A stretch of 64,000 nucleotides of DNA from an uncultured Erythrobacter sp. (GTDB lineage Bacteria; Pseudomonadota; Alphaproteobacteria; Sphingomonadales; Sphingomonadaceae), in the NCBI GenBank assembly GCA_947488155.1, contig CANKYK010000002.1:62001-126000 (forward strand), given 5' to 3'. Of the stretch, positions 9,715 to 19,072 are shown one piece after another. A program made the translations under genes and the position numbers. How positions within the stretch are numbered: position 1 is the first letter of the stretch; every line of letters begins with the position of its first letter. Below the pieces are notes generated by a model. It had not been told where the DNA came from. It saw only the letters and a program-made list of their open reading frames with translations, and did not search any database.

Positions 9715-11432
9715 TGACCGCCCCTTGCGTAATAGTCGTCGATCTTTTGCTGGATGAGGATGCTCGTTTCGAGCTCATCGGGGAGGCGCGCCGCTTCGGT
9801 GAATTCGGCATAGACTTCGCTGAAATCCATGAGGCTCAAATCAAGCTGCGCAAACTCGTCGAGGGTAAATCCTTCGCACTGCTCGTGCTTGGGCTTGTCC
9901 CATGGTTTGGGGAGCTGTTTGCGACCCTGTTCCTGCAAGATGCGCGACAGTTTGCTCTCAAAGCAGCAATAGGCTTTCTTCTTGGTCAGGCAGACACCGA
10001 GGAATTTCTTCGAACAATAGGTCCCGACATAGGCACAAAGCCCCTGCGCATCGCGTTCATGGAGCAGCACTTCCTCGCGGTCGCAGCCAAGCGCGACCAG
10101 CAAGCTGATGCCGGGGATCAGCGGAAAGCCTTTGCCCTTGCAGCAATTGAGCACGCCAAAGACTTTGGACGAGCAGGTGTTTCTGGTCCCGCGGAATAGC
10201 GTCAGCGTATTGGGATCGAACTGCCCACGCGCCTCATCCATTGCATTGAGCGCGGTGACTGCATCTTTGAACTCATCATTGGGCGTGCGCTCAATGGTCT
10301 CGCAGCTTCCATCAATGCAATAGACATCGCCATCGCAGACGAATTGGGGTGAGTTCTCGGTTTCTGGAAGCGGGCATTCGTAGATGCGCTCCCAGGTCTC
10401 GCAGGGAACCTCCTCTGTGATGCATTCTTCGCGCACAAAGCGGCAGGTGCCGAGCGCTTCAATATCTGAGCAATCGCTTGCCGCTTCGCGCGATGTGCAA
10501 GTGTAGCTTCGCTCCCATTCCCAGCAGCTCTGCGTGACCGCCACTCCATCAACAATGCGGGTTTGTGGGCTTTCATCGGTGCAGATTTCCGCATCGAGTG
10601 TGCAATCTCCATCCTCCGCAAAAGGCTGGCACTGGGTTTCATCTGGAGCGGTGTCGACCGTGCTCTGGGTCGTGATCGCATAGGGCGAGTAGCGCGGGTC
10701 AGGCGTATCGCAGGAAATCTCAGCGATGGGATCGCCCGGTTCAGAACAGTAACGGTTAAAGCCGTTATCCCACCACTGCAGACATGGGCCGGGCCGGTAA
10801 CCGGTGATGCGGCACAAGCCGCTGTTAAATGTAGAGCACCATGGGAGACCTTGTTGGATGCCAGTATCGTTGCAGAGATAGTGCCATTGCTGGCGCTGGG
10901 TCACGCTGGCGACTAGCGGGACAGAGCATTGCCCCTGGGCTTGCTCGACCCGTGTGCCCGTGTTGCATGTTGCTGTGTAAGTGCCAGCGGACCCGGAGCC
11001 AGGCGGCAAGGGGACGCATTCACCTTGACTGCCGGAGATCGACATGCCGCTGGTGTAATCAAGCGGTGCCTTATTGATTGCCAGACTGCGGGCGATCACC
11101 GCTTCAATATCATCGCTTTCGAAGCGCGCGCGATTGGCCATGCTGTCGCGCACCAGGCGATGGCCTTGATGATTGCGCGATGCAGCTGTGGCCGCTCCCT
11201 CGATCTGGTCGGGATTATCGGCGAGCCGCTCGAGATTTCGCACAGCCTCGCGGTCATAGTTGGGGAGCTCGGACGCGCTGGGTTGCGCTTTGCTTGCCGC
11301 TTGCGCTTCACCGCGCAGGCTCTCGCCGAAGGCTTTGCCATCGCTTCTGGCTTCCTGCTGCTGAGCCGAGGCAGGCGCGGCGAGCAAAGACAGAGCGAAG
11401 AGTAGAGCTTTGATGGATGATTGGCGGATCAC
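9711..11432 (-). CDS. traN: Mating-pair stabilisation protein TraN
   Basis: A 573-residue, cysteine-rich exported protein with a signal peptide ending APASAQ. It contains the Cys-dense central and C-terminal segments typical of TraN, for example NCCKGKGFPLIP, CAYVGTYCSKK and KKAYCCFESKLSRILQ. In F-type systems TraN sits in the outer membrane of the donor and stabilises mating pairs. Many of its cysteines are probably disulphide-linked, which fits the DsbC-like gene in the same operon. It lies between trbC (4-nt overlap at its start) and traF (4-nt overlap at its end), the standard order. The N-terminal third is variable and rich in Ala/Gln. Confidence 0.93.
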   Translation of the reverse strand: MIRQSSIKALLFALSLLAAPASAQQQEARSDGKAFGESLRGEAQAASKAQPSASELPNYDREAVRNLERLADNPDQIEGAATAASRNHQGHRLVRDSMANRARFESDDIEAVIARSLAINKAPLDYTSGMSISGSQGECVPLPPGSGSAGTYTATCNTGTRVEQAQGQCSVPLVASVTQRQQWHYLCNDTGIQQGLPWCSTFNSGLCRITGYRPGPCLQWWDNGFNRYCSEPGDPIAEISCDTPDPRYSPYAITTQSTVDTAPDETQCQPFAEDGDCTLDAEICTDESPQTRIVDGVAVTQSCWEWERSYTCTSREAASDCSDIEALGTCRFVREECITEEVPCETWERIYECPLPETENSPQFVCDGDVYCIDGSCETIERTPNDEFKDAVTALNAMDEARGQFDPNTLTLFRGTRNTCSSKVFGVLNCCKGKGFPLIPGISLLVALGCDREEVLLHERDAQGLCAYVGTYCSKKFLGVCLTKKKAYCCFESKLSRILQEQGRKQLPKPWDKPKHEQCEGFTLDEFAQLDLSLMDFSEVYAEFTEAARLPDELETSILIQQKIDDYYARGGQ

Positions 11433-12196
11433 ATGTGCTCTCCTTGCATGCGGCGAAGATGACGGCGGGCAAGGCGGGCACCGGGGCCGCCGCCGCCTGC
11501 AAAGGTCTGGAGCACTTCTTCCACGCTGATATTGCCAGCGACACGGTCGTGGGGTGGCACGGCATCGGTGCAGTCGAATCCATCGCAGGGCGCAAAGTCG
11601 CTGGCGATCATGACGAAGCTCGGTGCCGCTTCGATCTGGAAAGCGCGAAAGAGACGCGGATCAATGCCGAGCGCGCCGGCTTCATCACCATCACTCCAAA
11701 TTGCTGCGAGACGCTGCTTAAAGGCTTTGCTGTCGCCTTGAGGGAAACCTCGAAGGACAGTGATACCGCCCGCTTTGGTCACGTCTCGCACCAGCGCTTT
11801 CAGCGAAGCTTCCGGCATGCCTAGCGAAGCAAAGGCGATGAATTTGGGTGTCTCAGTGAGGCTCGCCGCTTCTGCATCGGCTTGCGCGCGGATCATACCA
11901 TCCAGATCAAGCGGGCCTTCATCCACCGCCGCCTGCGCAGTTGCGGCGTAGCCAGCGCGATTATCAATCGCCTCTTGCTGGGTTTGTTTGGCTTCTTGCG
12001 CCAAAGCATCGGCTTTCGTGCGCACTGCAGTGGCGAGCGCTTCGGCGTCTTTCGTGTGTTCGTTCGCACGAGCCCGGATTTCGGCAAGATCGAGCTCGGG
12101 TGAAGCATCCTGTGCCGAAGCCACAGCCACAGTTGCAGCGATCGCAATGCTGGTGATGGCGAAGAGCGAAAAGGCGTGTCTCATAGCGCGCAGCAA
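11429..12196 (-). CDS. trbC: Type-F pilus assembly protein TrbC
   Basis: A 255-residue protein with an N-terminal signal peptide ending ASAQD, an Ala/Glu-rich helical region (about 35-100) and a C-terminal thioredoxin-like TrbC domain with the characteristic FIAFASLGMPEASLKAL and the VLRGFPQGDSKAF segment. TrbC is a periplasmic protein needed for F-pilus assembly and works with TraW, with which it is fused in some systems. Here traU and traW lie upstream and traN downstream, all with short overlaps. Its start overlaps the 3' end of traU by 16 nt. Confidence 0.92.
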   Translation of the reverse strand: MLRAMRHAFSLFAITSIAIAATVAVASAQDASPELDLAEIRARANEHTKDAEALATAVRTKADALAQEAKQTQQEAIDNRAGYAATAQAAVDEGPLDLDGMIRAQADAEAASLTETPKFIAFASLGMPEASLKALVRDVTKAGGITVLRGFPQGDSKAFKQRLAAIWSDGDEAGALGIDPRLFRAFQIEAAPSFVMIASDFAPCDGFDCTDAVPPHDRVAGNISVEEVLQTFAGGGGPGARLARRHLRRMQGEHM

Positions 12197-13194
12197 TTCC
12201 TTTTGCGCCAGACGAGATATCCCATGTCTTCGCCAATGGCGGGGATCATCTGTCCGGGGGATTGAAAGGTGGTTGAGGCCCCGATGGGAGGGCAGGCGTA
12301 GCGGCCTTTGGTTGCCGGATTAGGGTTGGTGGCTTGGAAGCGATATTGCTGCTTCCGCATCACAGGCATGAGGTATTTGCCGCAAAGCCCTTTGGAGCCC
12401 ATCGTGCCCCATGAAACGAGCTGGCGGTGCAGCTTGTAAGCAAAGCGTGAAAGAACGAGCCGCGAGGCTTGCACATGACCGATCGAGGCAGAGACATTGC
12501 CATTCATCGGATACATTGAACCCTGGCAGCCCGCGCACCAGAACATTTCATCAAGCGGAAGATTGGCGGTCGAAGCCGCGCAGTCGGCAGCGCAGGCGGC
12601 TAGTGCGAGCGGATTGGCGAAGAGCACCGCTTCAGGGTTGATGATCGCGGTAAGCTCGCTGTCCTGCCACAGCGGATCAATCTCGGAGATGTAGAGAATG
12701 TCGATTGAGCCGGGTTCGAGGCACAGGAAATCAGCAACGATCTCCATCCAATAGATAAGAGGATAGGCGTACCAGTGGACGTGCCAGCTTGAATAATACT
12801 GGCTTGCCCCGCCGATTGCAGACGGTCCGGAGATCGAGCGAAAGCCGATATCGAAGCCGGGATCGAGCTTCATCCCGCCCAGATTGACGAAGCACCATGG
12901 CTTCATGCTGACATCAGCAAGCCGGACAGGCTCCCAGAACCCCATCGCGATGCCGGGCCGGATACCGCACAGGCAAACGGGCAGGTCGGGATTGTCGGGA
13001 TCGGGCCGACTGCTAGGCCAGATTTCTAGCCCGCCCACCGAGATCGGGAACAGGCACGACCAACAAATATCGGTGATCGGATTGACGAATTGCCCGGTGC
13101 ATTTGCCCGGCCCGGCATCAGCGGAAGCGGGCGAAGCGAAGGCCAACGACAACGAGGCGATCACGAGAGCCAGGAAAGCGCGGAAACTGCTCAT
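12181..13194 (-). CDS. traU: Conjugal transfer protein TraU
   Basis: A 337-residue cysteine-rich exported protein; the signal peptide ends ASPASAD. The chain shows the family's conserved DICWSCLFPISVGG near the mature N-terminus, the Tyr/Trp-rich YYSSWHVHWYAYPLIYWME segment in the middle and several CxxC pairs. TraU is required for F-type DNA transfer and pilus function and is periplasmic or outer-membrane associated. It follows traW with a 4-nt overlap and precedes trbC. Confidence 0.95.
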   Translation of the reverse strand: MSSFRAFLALVIASLSLAFASPASADAGPGKCTGQFVNPITDICWSCLFPISVGGLEIWPSSRPDPDNPDLPVCLCGIRPGIAMGFWEPVRLADVSMKPWCFVNLGGMKLDPGFDIGFRSISGPSAIGGASQYYSSWHVHWYAYPLIYWMEIVADFLCLEPGSIDILYISEIDPLWQDSELTAIINPEAVLFANPLALAACAADCAASTANLPLDEMFWCAGCQGSMYPMNGNVSASIGHVQASRLVLSRFAYKLHRQLVSWGTMGSKGLCGKYLMPVMRKQQYRFQATNPNPATKGRYACPPIGASTTFQSPGQMIPAIGEDMGYLVWRKRNCCAL

Positions 13195-13826
13195 GGCCGC
13201 ACCTTCCGCGTTGGCAAAGCGATCTCGCTTACCTCAAGTATGCGCCCTTGCTGACGCACTCGTGCTGGCACGGCTTTGATGTTGAATTTGGCCGTGAGTT
13301 TGCCGCCTTGATCGAAATAGAAGCGGCGCTGACGGGTTTTCATGAGTTCGAGCGGTGCGCCTTTGACCAAGATCAGCTTGGCCTTTGAGTCTTGCTCAAG
13401 CGCCCATCGGATCTGCACTGGATCATCGCCATCGAGGAACAGAAGGTCAGCGCGCAGCTTCACACTGTTGAGCGGATTGACCCGCGTTCCGGCAGCATGG
13501 ATGAGCTCGCCTTTTGCCCCGCGAATATCGGCAGCCAGCGTGATGGTTGGATCGAAGATCCAATTGCGGCTTTCATGCGCGCGGATGAGACCGGGGACAG
13601 GATCGGGCCGATTGACCCGCGCAATCGTCCGCCGTTTCAATTCCTGATTAAGCCGCGCGGTCTCGCCCGACTTCTCCATTTGGACGAGCCGCGAGTGGAT
13701 CTGTTCGAGCAGGTCGCGCTCGACAATCGGAAAGAGCGCGCCGCGCTGACCGTAGTCGCGCGCTTGTGCCTGTGTCGGCAGGATGGCGAGAGAAAGCGCG
13801 ATGAAAGACAGAGTGGCGCGCATCAC
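13191..13826 (-). CDS. traW: Type-F pilus assembly protein TraW
   Basis: A 211-residue exported protein with a signal peptide ending TQAQA. It has the TraW hallmarks YGQRGALFPIVERDLLEQI near the mature N-terminus and the RNWIFDPTITLAADI and GTRVNPL segments. TraW is a periplasmic pilus assembly factor that works with TrbC. It lies between the S26 peptidase gene and traU, with 4-nt overlaps at both ends, in one operon. Confidence 0.94.
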   Translation of the reverse strand: MMRATLSFIALSLAILPTQAQARDYGQRGALFPIVERDLLEQIHSRLVQMEKSGETARLNQELKRRTIARVNRPDPVPGLIRAHESRNWIFDPTITLAADIRGAKGELIHAAGTRVNPLNSVKLRADLLFLDGDDPVQIRWALEQDSKAKLILVKGAPLELMKTRQRRFYFDQGGKLTAKFNIKAVPARVRQQGRILEVSEIALPTRKVRP

Positions 13827-14329
13827 AGGATGGCCCTCCCGCTGCCCATGATCTGCCTGGCGCAGACAAAACCTATTTCCGCATAGCGGCTATCAAGCCC
13901 GCGCGGATGATCGGTTCCGGCGTAGAAACACCCTTCCGGGATCTCGCCTTGCGGCCCTTGCGTGAGCGCTATGCCGAGGCTGGTTCTGTCGAGACGCGTA
14001 GCAATGGGTTCGCCATTGATGAAGACTTGGTCGCCTTCATGGCTGACCATATCGCCGGGTATGCCCAGCACGCGCTTGCCGAACATTTGTGGCTCTTTGC
14101 CAAAATGACTTGTAACAAGGCGGCTCTTGGGAGGCTCAAAGAATATCAGGCTGTCGCGCGTTATCTGCGCGTCTTTATCGAGCCAGAACGCCCAATTGGG
14201 CAGGCTTGGGCTCGCATTGATGAGGAAGGCGTGGTTTTTGCTAAAGGCATCGAGAGGTGCCCAGGCGAGCGGCATGAGGACGACCCCTAGGAGGAGCAGC
14301 GGGCGCTTGAAGCGAAGAGGCAGATTCAT
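13823..14329 (-). CDS. TraF-type S26 family signal peptidase (conjugal)
   Basis: A 168-residue membrane-anchored serine peptidase. The N-terminal hydrophobic segment (about 10-28) precedes the active-site region NASPSLPNWAF, where S42 is the likely nucleophile, and FGKRVLGIPGD, where K85 is the likely general base. Members of this S26 branch, such as the RP4 TraF peptidase, process pilin or other conjugation proteins. In this element the likely substrate is the TraA propilin encoded in the same operon, which is inference. The gene overlaps trbI upstream and traW downstream by 4 nt each. It should not be confused with the thioredoxin-like F-type TraF at 8932-9714. Confidence 0.88.
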   Translation of the reverse strand: MNLPLRFKRPLLLLGVVLMPLAWAPLDAFSKNHAFLINASPSLPNWAFWLDKDAQITRDSLIFFEPPKSRLVTSHFGKEPQMFGKRVLGIPGDMVSHEGDQVFINGEPIATRLDRTSLGIALTQGPQGEIPEGCFYAGTDHPRGLDSRYAEIGFVCARQIMGSGRAIL

Positions 14330-14706
14330 GGCCGTTCTCCCGCTTTGAGATTTTCAGCGATGCGCGCTTCGAGCTCGGGTGTTGCGTCCTCGGCCGCGCC
14401 CGCGAGCACAGCTTCGGCAACCAGAATGACGCGCCCGTCGCGTCCCATATCGTCAACCGCGCTTTCCGCTGCTTTGAGGTAGGCAAGGCTTGCCGCCTGG
14501 ACCGCCGCAGGATCCGCATCAGCGCGCGCGGCTTCTTCGACAAATGTCCCGATCGTCTCGGCAAGCCGGACTGTGACGATGCGTTGGACGGGTGGTTCGC
14601 TTGTGATCTCTCGCGTGATCCATACGCCCCAAAAAAAAGCGGCGATGCAGGCTGACATGACAAGCGCTTTGAGAAGGAGCGGGCGGGTTAGGTTTGCATC
14701 AGGCAT
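14326..14706 (-). CDS. trbI: Type-F conjugation protein TrbI
   Basis: About 126 residues when the ATG at 14706 is used; a longer in-frame start at 14775 would overlap the upstream gene by 77 nt and is less likely. One transmembrane helix (LLLKALVMSACIAAFFWGVW) is followed by a periplasmic domain with VTVRLAETIGTFVEEAAR, the pattern of TrbI_Ftype proteins. TrbI is an inner-membrane protein that influences pilus outgrowth and retraction. It lies between a small membrane protein gene and the S26 peptidase gene. Confidence 0.85.
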   Translation of the reverse strand: MPDANLTRPLLLKALVMSACIAAFFWGVWITREITSEPPVQRIVTVRLAETIGTFVEEAARADADPAAVQAASLAYLKAAESAVDDMGRDGRVILVAEAVLAGAAEDATPELEARIAENLKAGERP

Positions 14707-15103
14707 GGGACACCTCGTCTTCATGGAGGCGGCGCTCAAGCCGACGCAGGAAACCTGGTATTCTAAAAAGGGCAAGCGTCCCCGCGATTATAAGGAAGGC
14801 GATCTGCAAATCCGATGCAAAGAGCCGCTGCGCGAGGGGTTCAGCGGTTCGGTAATGGTCAGCAAGATTGCCAAGCTGCGCGAACAGCGTGGTGAGATCC
14901 CAGCCTGCGAGCAGCAGAAAAACGAACAGCGGCAGGCCAAGCACCAGTAACAGAGTGCTGGCTGCGAAGATGACGCATTCGATCAGCACAAAGCAGCTGC
15001 CTTGAAAGAGCGCGAGCCAATTGAAGGAGCGCCGCGTACGCTGTGCCCATTTCGTCAGGGGCAACGGTGTGCGATCGACAAGCGTGTTGGTTTCGAGCGT
15101 CAT
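14699..15103 (-). CDS. Small membrane protein of the tra operon, function unknown
   Basis: 134 residues with two or three hydrophobic segments: about 28-60 (probably two adjoining helices around FAASTLLLVLGLPLFVFLLL) and 98-115 (IAFLIIAGTLALFRIPG), then a basic end with ERRLHEDE. No family is recognised. Its ATG overlaps the stop of traC by 4 nt and its 3' end overlaps trbI by 8 nt, so it is clearly read as part of the operon. Its place between traC and trbI suggests an accessory role in the inner-membrane part of the transfer apparatus. Confidence 0.75.
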   Translation of the reverse strand: MTLETNTLVDRTPLPLTKWAQRTRRSFNWLALFQGSCFVLIECVIFAASTLLLVLGLPLFVFLLLAGWDLTTLFAQLGNLADHYRTAEPLAQRLFASDLQIAFLIIAGTLALFRIPGFLRRLERRLHEDEVSHA

Positions 15104-17652
15104 TGGCTTTCCCCTTGGATGCCCGCGACGAGAGCGACTGCGCGTTCTAGAGGCATGCCGCTTCCGACATGGCTCTGGATGGCAGCATAGGTGTCAGGAT
15201 CAGAGGAGAAGATCGTGGCTGAGAGCGGGTCGAGCACCAGCCTTCCCACCGCTTCAGTCTCTGGGCCCTTCACATAGATCTCGCTATATTCGGTGCCCGA
15301 GCGCTTGAGGCTGCGGATCAGCGTCTCAGTGCGGTCATCCATGTCGAGCCGCGCTTCCTTGCGGAAGTCGGCGATGGTCTCGGGCTTTTGCTGGAGCACA
15401 AGCATCCAGTCGCTGTTTTCAAGCGCGGCGCGCGCGCCATCCGATTTGTAATAGTCATTGAGAGACTGGGTGGCGGTCGCGAGAGCGCCGCCATATTTGC
15501 GCGCTGTTCGAGCGTAAGTCTCTACAAACTCGCCCATCGACCCGCCTTTGAGCATGGCCCAGGCCTCGTCGATAAGGAGCAGCTTCTTGGTTGCCCTAGA
15601 GCTGCGTGTCATCGCCTGACCGGTCATGAACATGATGGCCGAGAGAACGACGCTCCTCAGTTCCTCGCGGCTCGCCAAATCGCTCATCTCAAAGACGGTG
15701 AAATCATCTTCGAGCGCAAAGCTGGCTTTGCCGGAGAAAAACCCGGCATAGCTCCCGCCTTGGCAAAAGGGTGCAATCGCTGTCGCAAGCTCTTTGCCAG
15801 CTTGGTTCTCGCTTGAATGAAGCGCGTGGGCGACATCATCCACGGCCCCGCCGCTCCCAAGTGCATCCCATACATGGGTCACAGCCTGATCAATCAGCCC
15901 ACGCTCGGTGTCCGACGGCGCCGCGCTTGGCCGCGCCATCTGGCCGATGATCGCTTTGATCATGGCAAAGCAGTCGAGCCTGTAATCTTCGTCGACCTCG
16001 GCGCGGGCATCATCTACCATCGAAAAGGGGTTGAGCGAAAATCCAGAGGCGAGCGTAAACTCGACAAAGCGCCCCCCTTGAAGCTTCACCGAGTGCTCAA
16101 AGCTACGACCATCATCGATCACCACAACCTTGGCGCCCGCCCCGCGCAAAGCGGTGCAGAGTTCTTGCAGCAGCACCGACTTGCCCGAACCGGATTTACC
16201 GCAGATCGCGATATTGTGATTGCCCGCGTTGTTCTCGAAGGGCGACCAGAAAAAGGGTTGGCCGCGCCTTCCAAGCAGCAAGAGATGCGGGATTTCTCCG
16301 CCAAGATACTCGCCTTGCATCGGCGCGATGTTCGCGGCAGTCGTTGAGAGCATCGTCCGAAAGCGCTTGAGACGCGCCATGTCTTGAACAAGGCCGTCTG
16401 CAAGGCTCAGCGGGAACGCAGCGACCAGACCTTGCAATTGCAGGAAGCGTTCGTCGGCCAAATCCCATCCGGCCGCTTTGTAGATTGCCTTGATTGTGCG
16501 CTCATGCGCATCGCCTTCGCCAAGCGGGGAGATGGTGGTGACACCGTAGAAGAGTTTGACCAGTTTCTTGCCCGCTTGAAGCTCGGCCTGAACGTGTTTC
16601 CATTCGGCCGATTGCTGGGAGAGATTGGGAAGAAAGCGCGCGCTTTTCGTTTCAGAAAGGCTGGTCGTACGCATGAATTTATAGCCTACACGAGCGCTAG
16701 CTGCTTCCTGATCGGGATAGTGCAGGCACAGCATGGTGGCTGCAGGGCAAGGCAAGCGCAGTTTGTCGGTGAACATATCACCGATGAGGCGCGCACATTC
16801 CCACGGCGCCCAGCGTTCAGGTGTCGAACGCACGCCATAATGGCGAACGTCAAAGCGGTCGGGATAGCATTCGCCCATTTGCGGCACGCCATCGCGGCTT
16901 CGCCCGGTTTCGCGAAAGCGCTCGGTGCGAAGGATCAACCGATCATCTTCGACTTCCAGTTCGATATCGCGTCGGATCGCTTGGGCATCGAGCGTGTCTT
17001 CGCGGTTCCAATGTGTAGTCTCAGGCTCGCGCGCCGTGGTGGGCGATGTGAGTTCATCGATCAGCGCCAAGAGCCCAGCGGGCTCAAGCGGGATTGACGA
17101 AAGGCCCAGCGAATTGAGCATGCCCATCAGGCCCTTGCGGCATTCGCTAAGCTCTGCGTCGCTCACATTGCTTGGAACTGGCACGCCAAGCGAAATGATC
17201 AATCGTGTATGGCGGGCATGGAAAGGCGCGTGCTCGGAGCCAGATTGCCAGACAAGATCGTAAAGCCGGTCGGTGCGCGCTTTAGCTATCGCTTCATAGA
17301 TGCCACCTTGCTCGTAACGCGGAGCAAACCAGGGCGCGACAATCGAGCCGATGCGCGGGCTCGCAAAATTGAGCACTTGGAGGCATGCGCCCCGCGGCAG
17401 ACTTTCAGAAAAGAACTGGCCCAGGATTTCGCCCGTGCGTTCGTCGGCACCGATCAGCGGGGTTACTTCAAGCGCAAAGCCTTTCGAATGGGCGTTGCGA
17501 TAGAGCCCAGCGCCTTGATCGAAGACGCGGTAGGGTAGCCAATCCGACAGCATTTCAAGCGAAAAATGCGCCGCCGTTTGGTCGGCCTTTTTGGCATCGC
17601 CGAACAGGCCTGAAAGAAGCGCATCGCGCGCAGAGCTTAGTGAGAGGGTCAT
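15100..17652 (-). CDS. traC: Type IV secretion ATPase TraC
   Basis: An 850-residue VirB4-class ATPase. The N-terminal half is a TraC/VirB4 domain; the C-terminal half is a RecA-like motor with Walker A CGKSGSGKSVLLQEL near residue 485 and Walker B KLLLIDEAWAMLKGG near 694, followed by YARTARKYGGALATATQS, a conserved motif of these ATPases. It powers pilus assembly at the cytoplasmic face of the membrane. It overlaps traV by 4 nt upstream and a small membrane protein gene by 4 nt downstream. Confidence 0.96.
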   Translation of the reverse strand: MTLSLSSARDALLSGLFGDAKKADQTAAHFSLEMLSDWLPYRVFDQGAGLYRNAHSKGFALEVTPLIGADERTGEILGQFFSESLPRGACLQVLNFASPRIGSIVAPWFAPRYEQGGIYEAIAKARTDRLYDLVWQSGSEHAPFHARHTRLIISLGVPVPSNVSDAELSECRKGLMGMLNSLGLSSIPLEPAGLLALIDELTSPTTAREPETTHWNREDTLDAQAIRRDIELEVEDDRLILRTERFRETGRSRDGVPQMGECYPDRFDVRHYGVRSTPERWAPWECARLIGDMFTDKLRLPCPAATMLCLHYPDQEAASARVGYKFMRTTSLSETKSARFLPNLSQQSAEWKHVQAELQAGKKLVKLFYGVTTISPLGEGDAHERTIKAIYKAAGWDLADERFLQLQGLVAAFPLSLADGLVQDMARLKRFRTMLSTTAANIAPMQGEYLGGEIPHLLLLGRRGQPFFWSPFENNAGNHNIAICGKSGSGKSVLLQELCTALRGAGAKVVVIDDGRSFEHSVKLQGGRFVEFTLASGFSLNPFSMVDDARAEVDEDYRLDCFAMIKAIIGQMARPSAAPSDTERGLIDQAVTHVWDALGSGGAVDDVAHALHSSENQAGKELATAIAPFCQGGSYAGFFSGKASFALEDDFTVFEMSDLASREELRSVVLSAIMFMTGQAMTRSSRATKKLLLIDEAWAMLKGGSMGEFVETYARTARKYGGALATATQSLNDYYKSDGARAALENSDWMLVLQQKPETIADFRKEARLDMDDRTETLIRSLKRSGTEYSEIYVKGPETEAVGRLVLDPLSATIFSSDPDTYAAIQSHVGSGMPLERAVALVAGIQGESQ

Positions 17653-18212
17653 AGCGTCTCTCCATCATCTGTTGGCGATTGGGGCACCCGGCCTGGGGAG
17701 GGGGAAAGGCCGGGTGCCCCTGCGGCCGGCGCTTTCGCGCCGGGCAGCTCCGGAGAAGTCTGGGAGGGGATAACCAGAACGTCCGGGAGCTGCTGCGGGG
17801 TAAAACTGGAAGGTGGAGCAATGGGTTGCTTTTGCTGTGTGCCTTGGCTGGCACGGCCGAGCGCGCGAAGAACGTGGCCCGTTGAAAGAGGTGCTCGCCA
17901 CTCCGAATGCGGCGGCTCGGGCAAAGGCACATGGACAACGCGCGCTTCGTGCTCACGTCCGCTGGCATCACGCCGTGCAGCGACTACAATACGCAGCTTG
18001 CGGTCGTTGCTTGGCGCTATGACCTGAGTGACAGGTTCTTGAGGCAAGCTCGCCTTGGTCGCGGCATCATCAATCGCCGATGTGGGCGCGCAGCTGCCAC
18101 CCGGCGCGCGGCAAGCGAAATCACCGCTCACATTGCTGCCCAAAGTTGTGCAGCCACTGATTGTGACAGCGAGCCCAGCAAAGATCGCAAGCTTGTAGGT
18201 GCGCCGGCTCAT
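17649..18212 (-). CDS. traV: Type-F outer-membrane lipoprotein TraV
   Basis: A 187-residue lipoprotein with lipobox VTISGC (C21 is the lipidated cysteine) followed by TTLGSNVSGDFACRAPGGSC, the TraV signature with two further conserved cysteines. The rest is low complexity and Pro/Ser/Ala-rich. TraV anchors the TraB-TraK core channel to the outer membrane (VirB7-like). The gene lies between the DsbC-like gene and traC with 4-nt overlaps. Confidence 0.9.
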   Translation of the reverse strand: MSRRTYKLAIFAGLAVTISGCTTLGSNVSGDFACRAPGGSCAPTSAIDDAATKASLPQEPVTQVIAPSNDRKLRIVVAARRDASGREHEARVVHVPLPEPPHSEWRAPLSTGHVLRALGRASQGTQQKQPIAPPSSFTPQQLPDVLVIPSQTSPELPGAKAPAAGAPGLSPSPGRVPQSPTDDGETL

Positions 18213-19072
18213 TGGTCCGCTCCGCCTTTGGCAAAACGGATCAGCGTTTGCGCATTGCGGTAGCCGTGAAGCACTGCACCATCTTTCGCGCGAACGATGA
18301 CGGGCGTTCCGGAAAAGCCATTGGCTTTGGCAAAGGCCTCATTGGCATCTAGCGCCTCGCTTACATCGCAGCTCGAGGGTATTGGGTGTGTCTGCCCGGC
18401 ATAAGCCTGATGCATCGCTTTGACGGGATCACGCGCGCAGAGCACACCTTCAGCCATCCGGCGGCTTGATGCGCCAAAGATCGAGATCGGGCGTTCTTCG
18501 ATGAAAAGGCCTGTGTCTGTGAGGGCGCCGGTGAGCTGGCGGCAATAGCCGCATTGAAAGTCTGAAAAGACGATCAGCTTCTCACCCCTGGGATTGCCCC
18601 AGTGCACTGCGCCGTCTTTCGGAAGGCCAGCTGTATCGACTTTGGACTTGGCGGCTTTGGCTGGGTGGCTTTGATCCGCGCTTTCGGTGCTCCCAGCGGC
18701 GCGCGCGGCTCCTGCGGCCAGAAGATCGGGGTTGAGCTCGATCAGCCGAGTGGCTGTCACATCACGGCGTTTTTCAAGATCATAGAGCCGTCCGACGAAG
18801 AGATAGCGCGCCGCCTCGTCGATATAGAAAAGCGTGTCGCCTGAGACCACTTCGCACCAGGGCGCAAAACTCTTGCAATCTAGCGCATCAATCGGCGTTT
18901 TTGGCAGCCGGAGCTTGAGCGCCTGGCTGACATCGCGCGCAATCGCGGCATGGGCCGGGATGGCGGTCACCATGGCGACACCGCTGGTGACCACGGCAGC
19001 GGCGCTCGCTGCTGCGATCGAGAAATGAATAGCCCGTGTCATCAGACCGGGACGAAAATCGTGAAAGTTCAT
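18209..19072 (-). CDS. DsbC-like disulphide isomerase of the conjugation operon
   Basis: A 287-residue protein with a hydrophobic N-terminal signal/anchor (about 15-43, ending AHA). An N-terminal dimerisation-like region contains WCEVVSGDTLFYIDEAARYLFVG, as in DsbC. A thioredoxin fold follows, with the active site FSDFQCGYCRQL near residue 173 and the cis-Pro loop FSGTPVIV. It is expected to shuffle disulphides in the periplasm. The probable clients are TraN, TraU and TraV, all cysteine-containing products of this operon, which is inference from context. It lies between traB and traV, a common place for dsbC in F-type elements of sphingomonads. Confidence 0.88.
   Translation of the reverse strand: MNFHDFRPGLMTRAIHFSIAAASAAAVVTSGVAMVTAIPAHAAIARDVSQALKLRLPKTPIDALDCKSFAPWCEVVSGDTLFYIDEAARYLFVGRLYDLEKRRDVTATRLIELNPDLLAAGAARAAGSTESADQSHPAKAAKSKVDTAGLPKDGAVHWGNPRGEKLIVFSDFQCGYCRQLTGALTDTGLFIEERPISIFGASSRRMAEGVLCARDPVKAMHQAYAGQTHPIPSSCDVSEALDANEAFAKANGFSGTPVIVRAKDGAVLHGYRNAQTLIRFAKGGADQ

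Noticed and set aside
16384..17097. 237-codon plus-strand open frame inside traC
   Set aside because: Reverse shadow of traC in high-GC DNA, with no ribosome-binding site and no recognisable domain.
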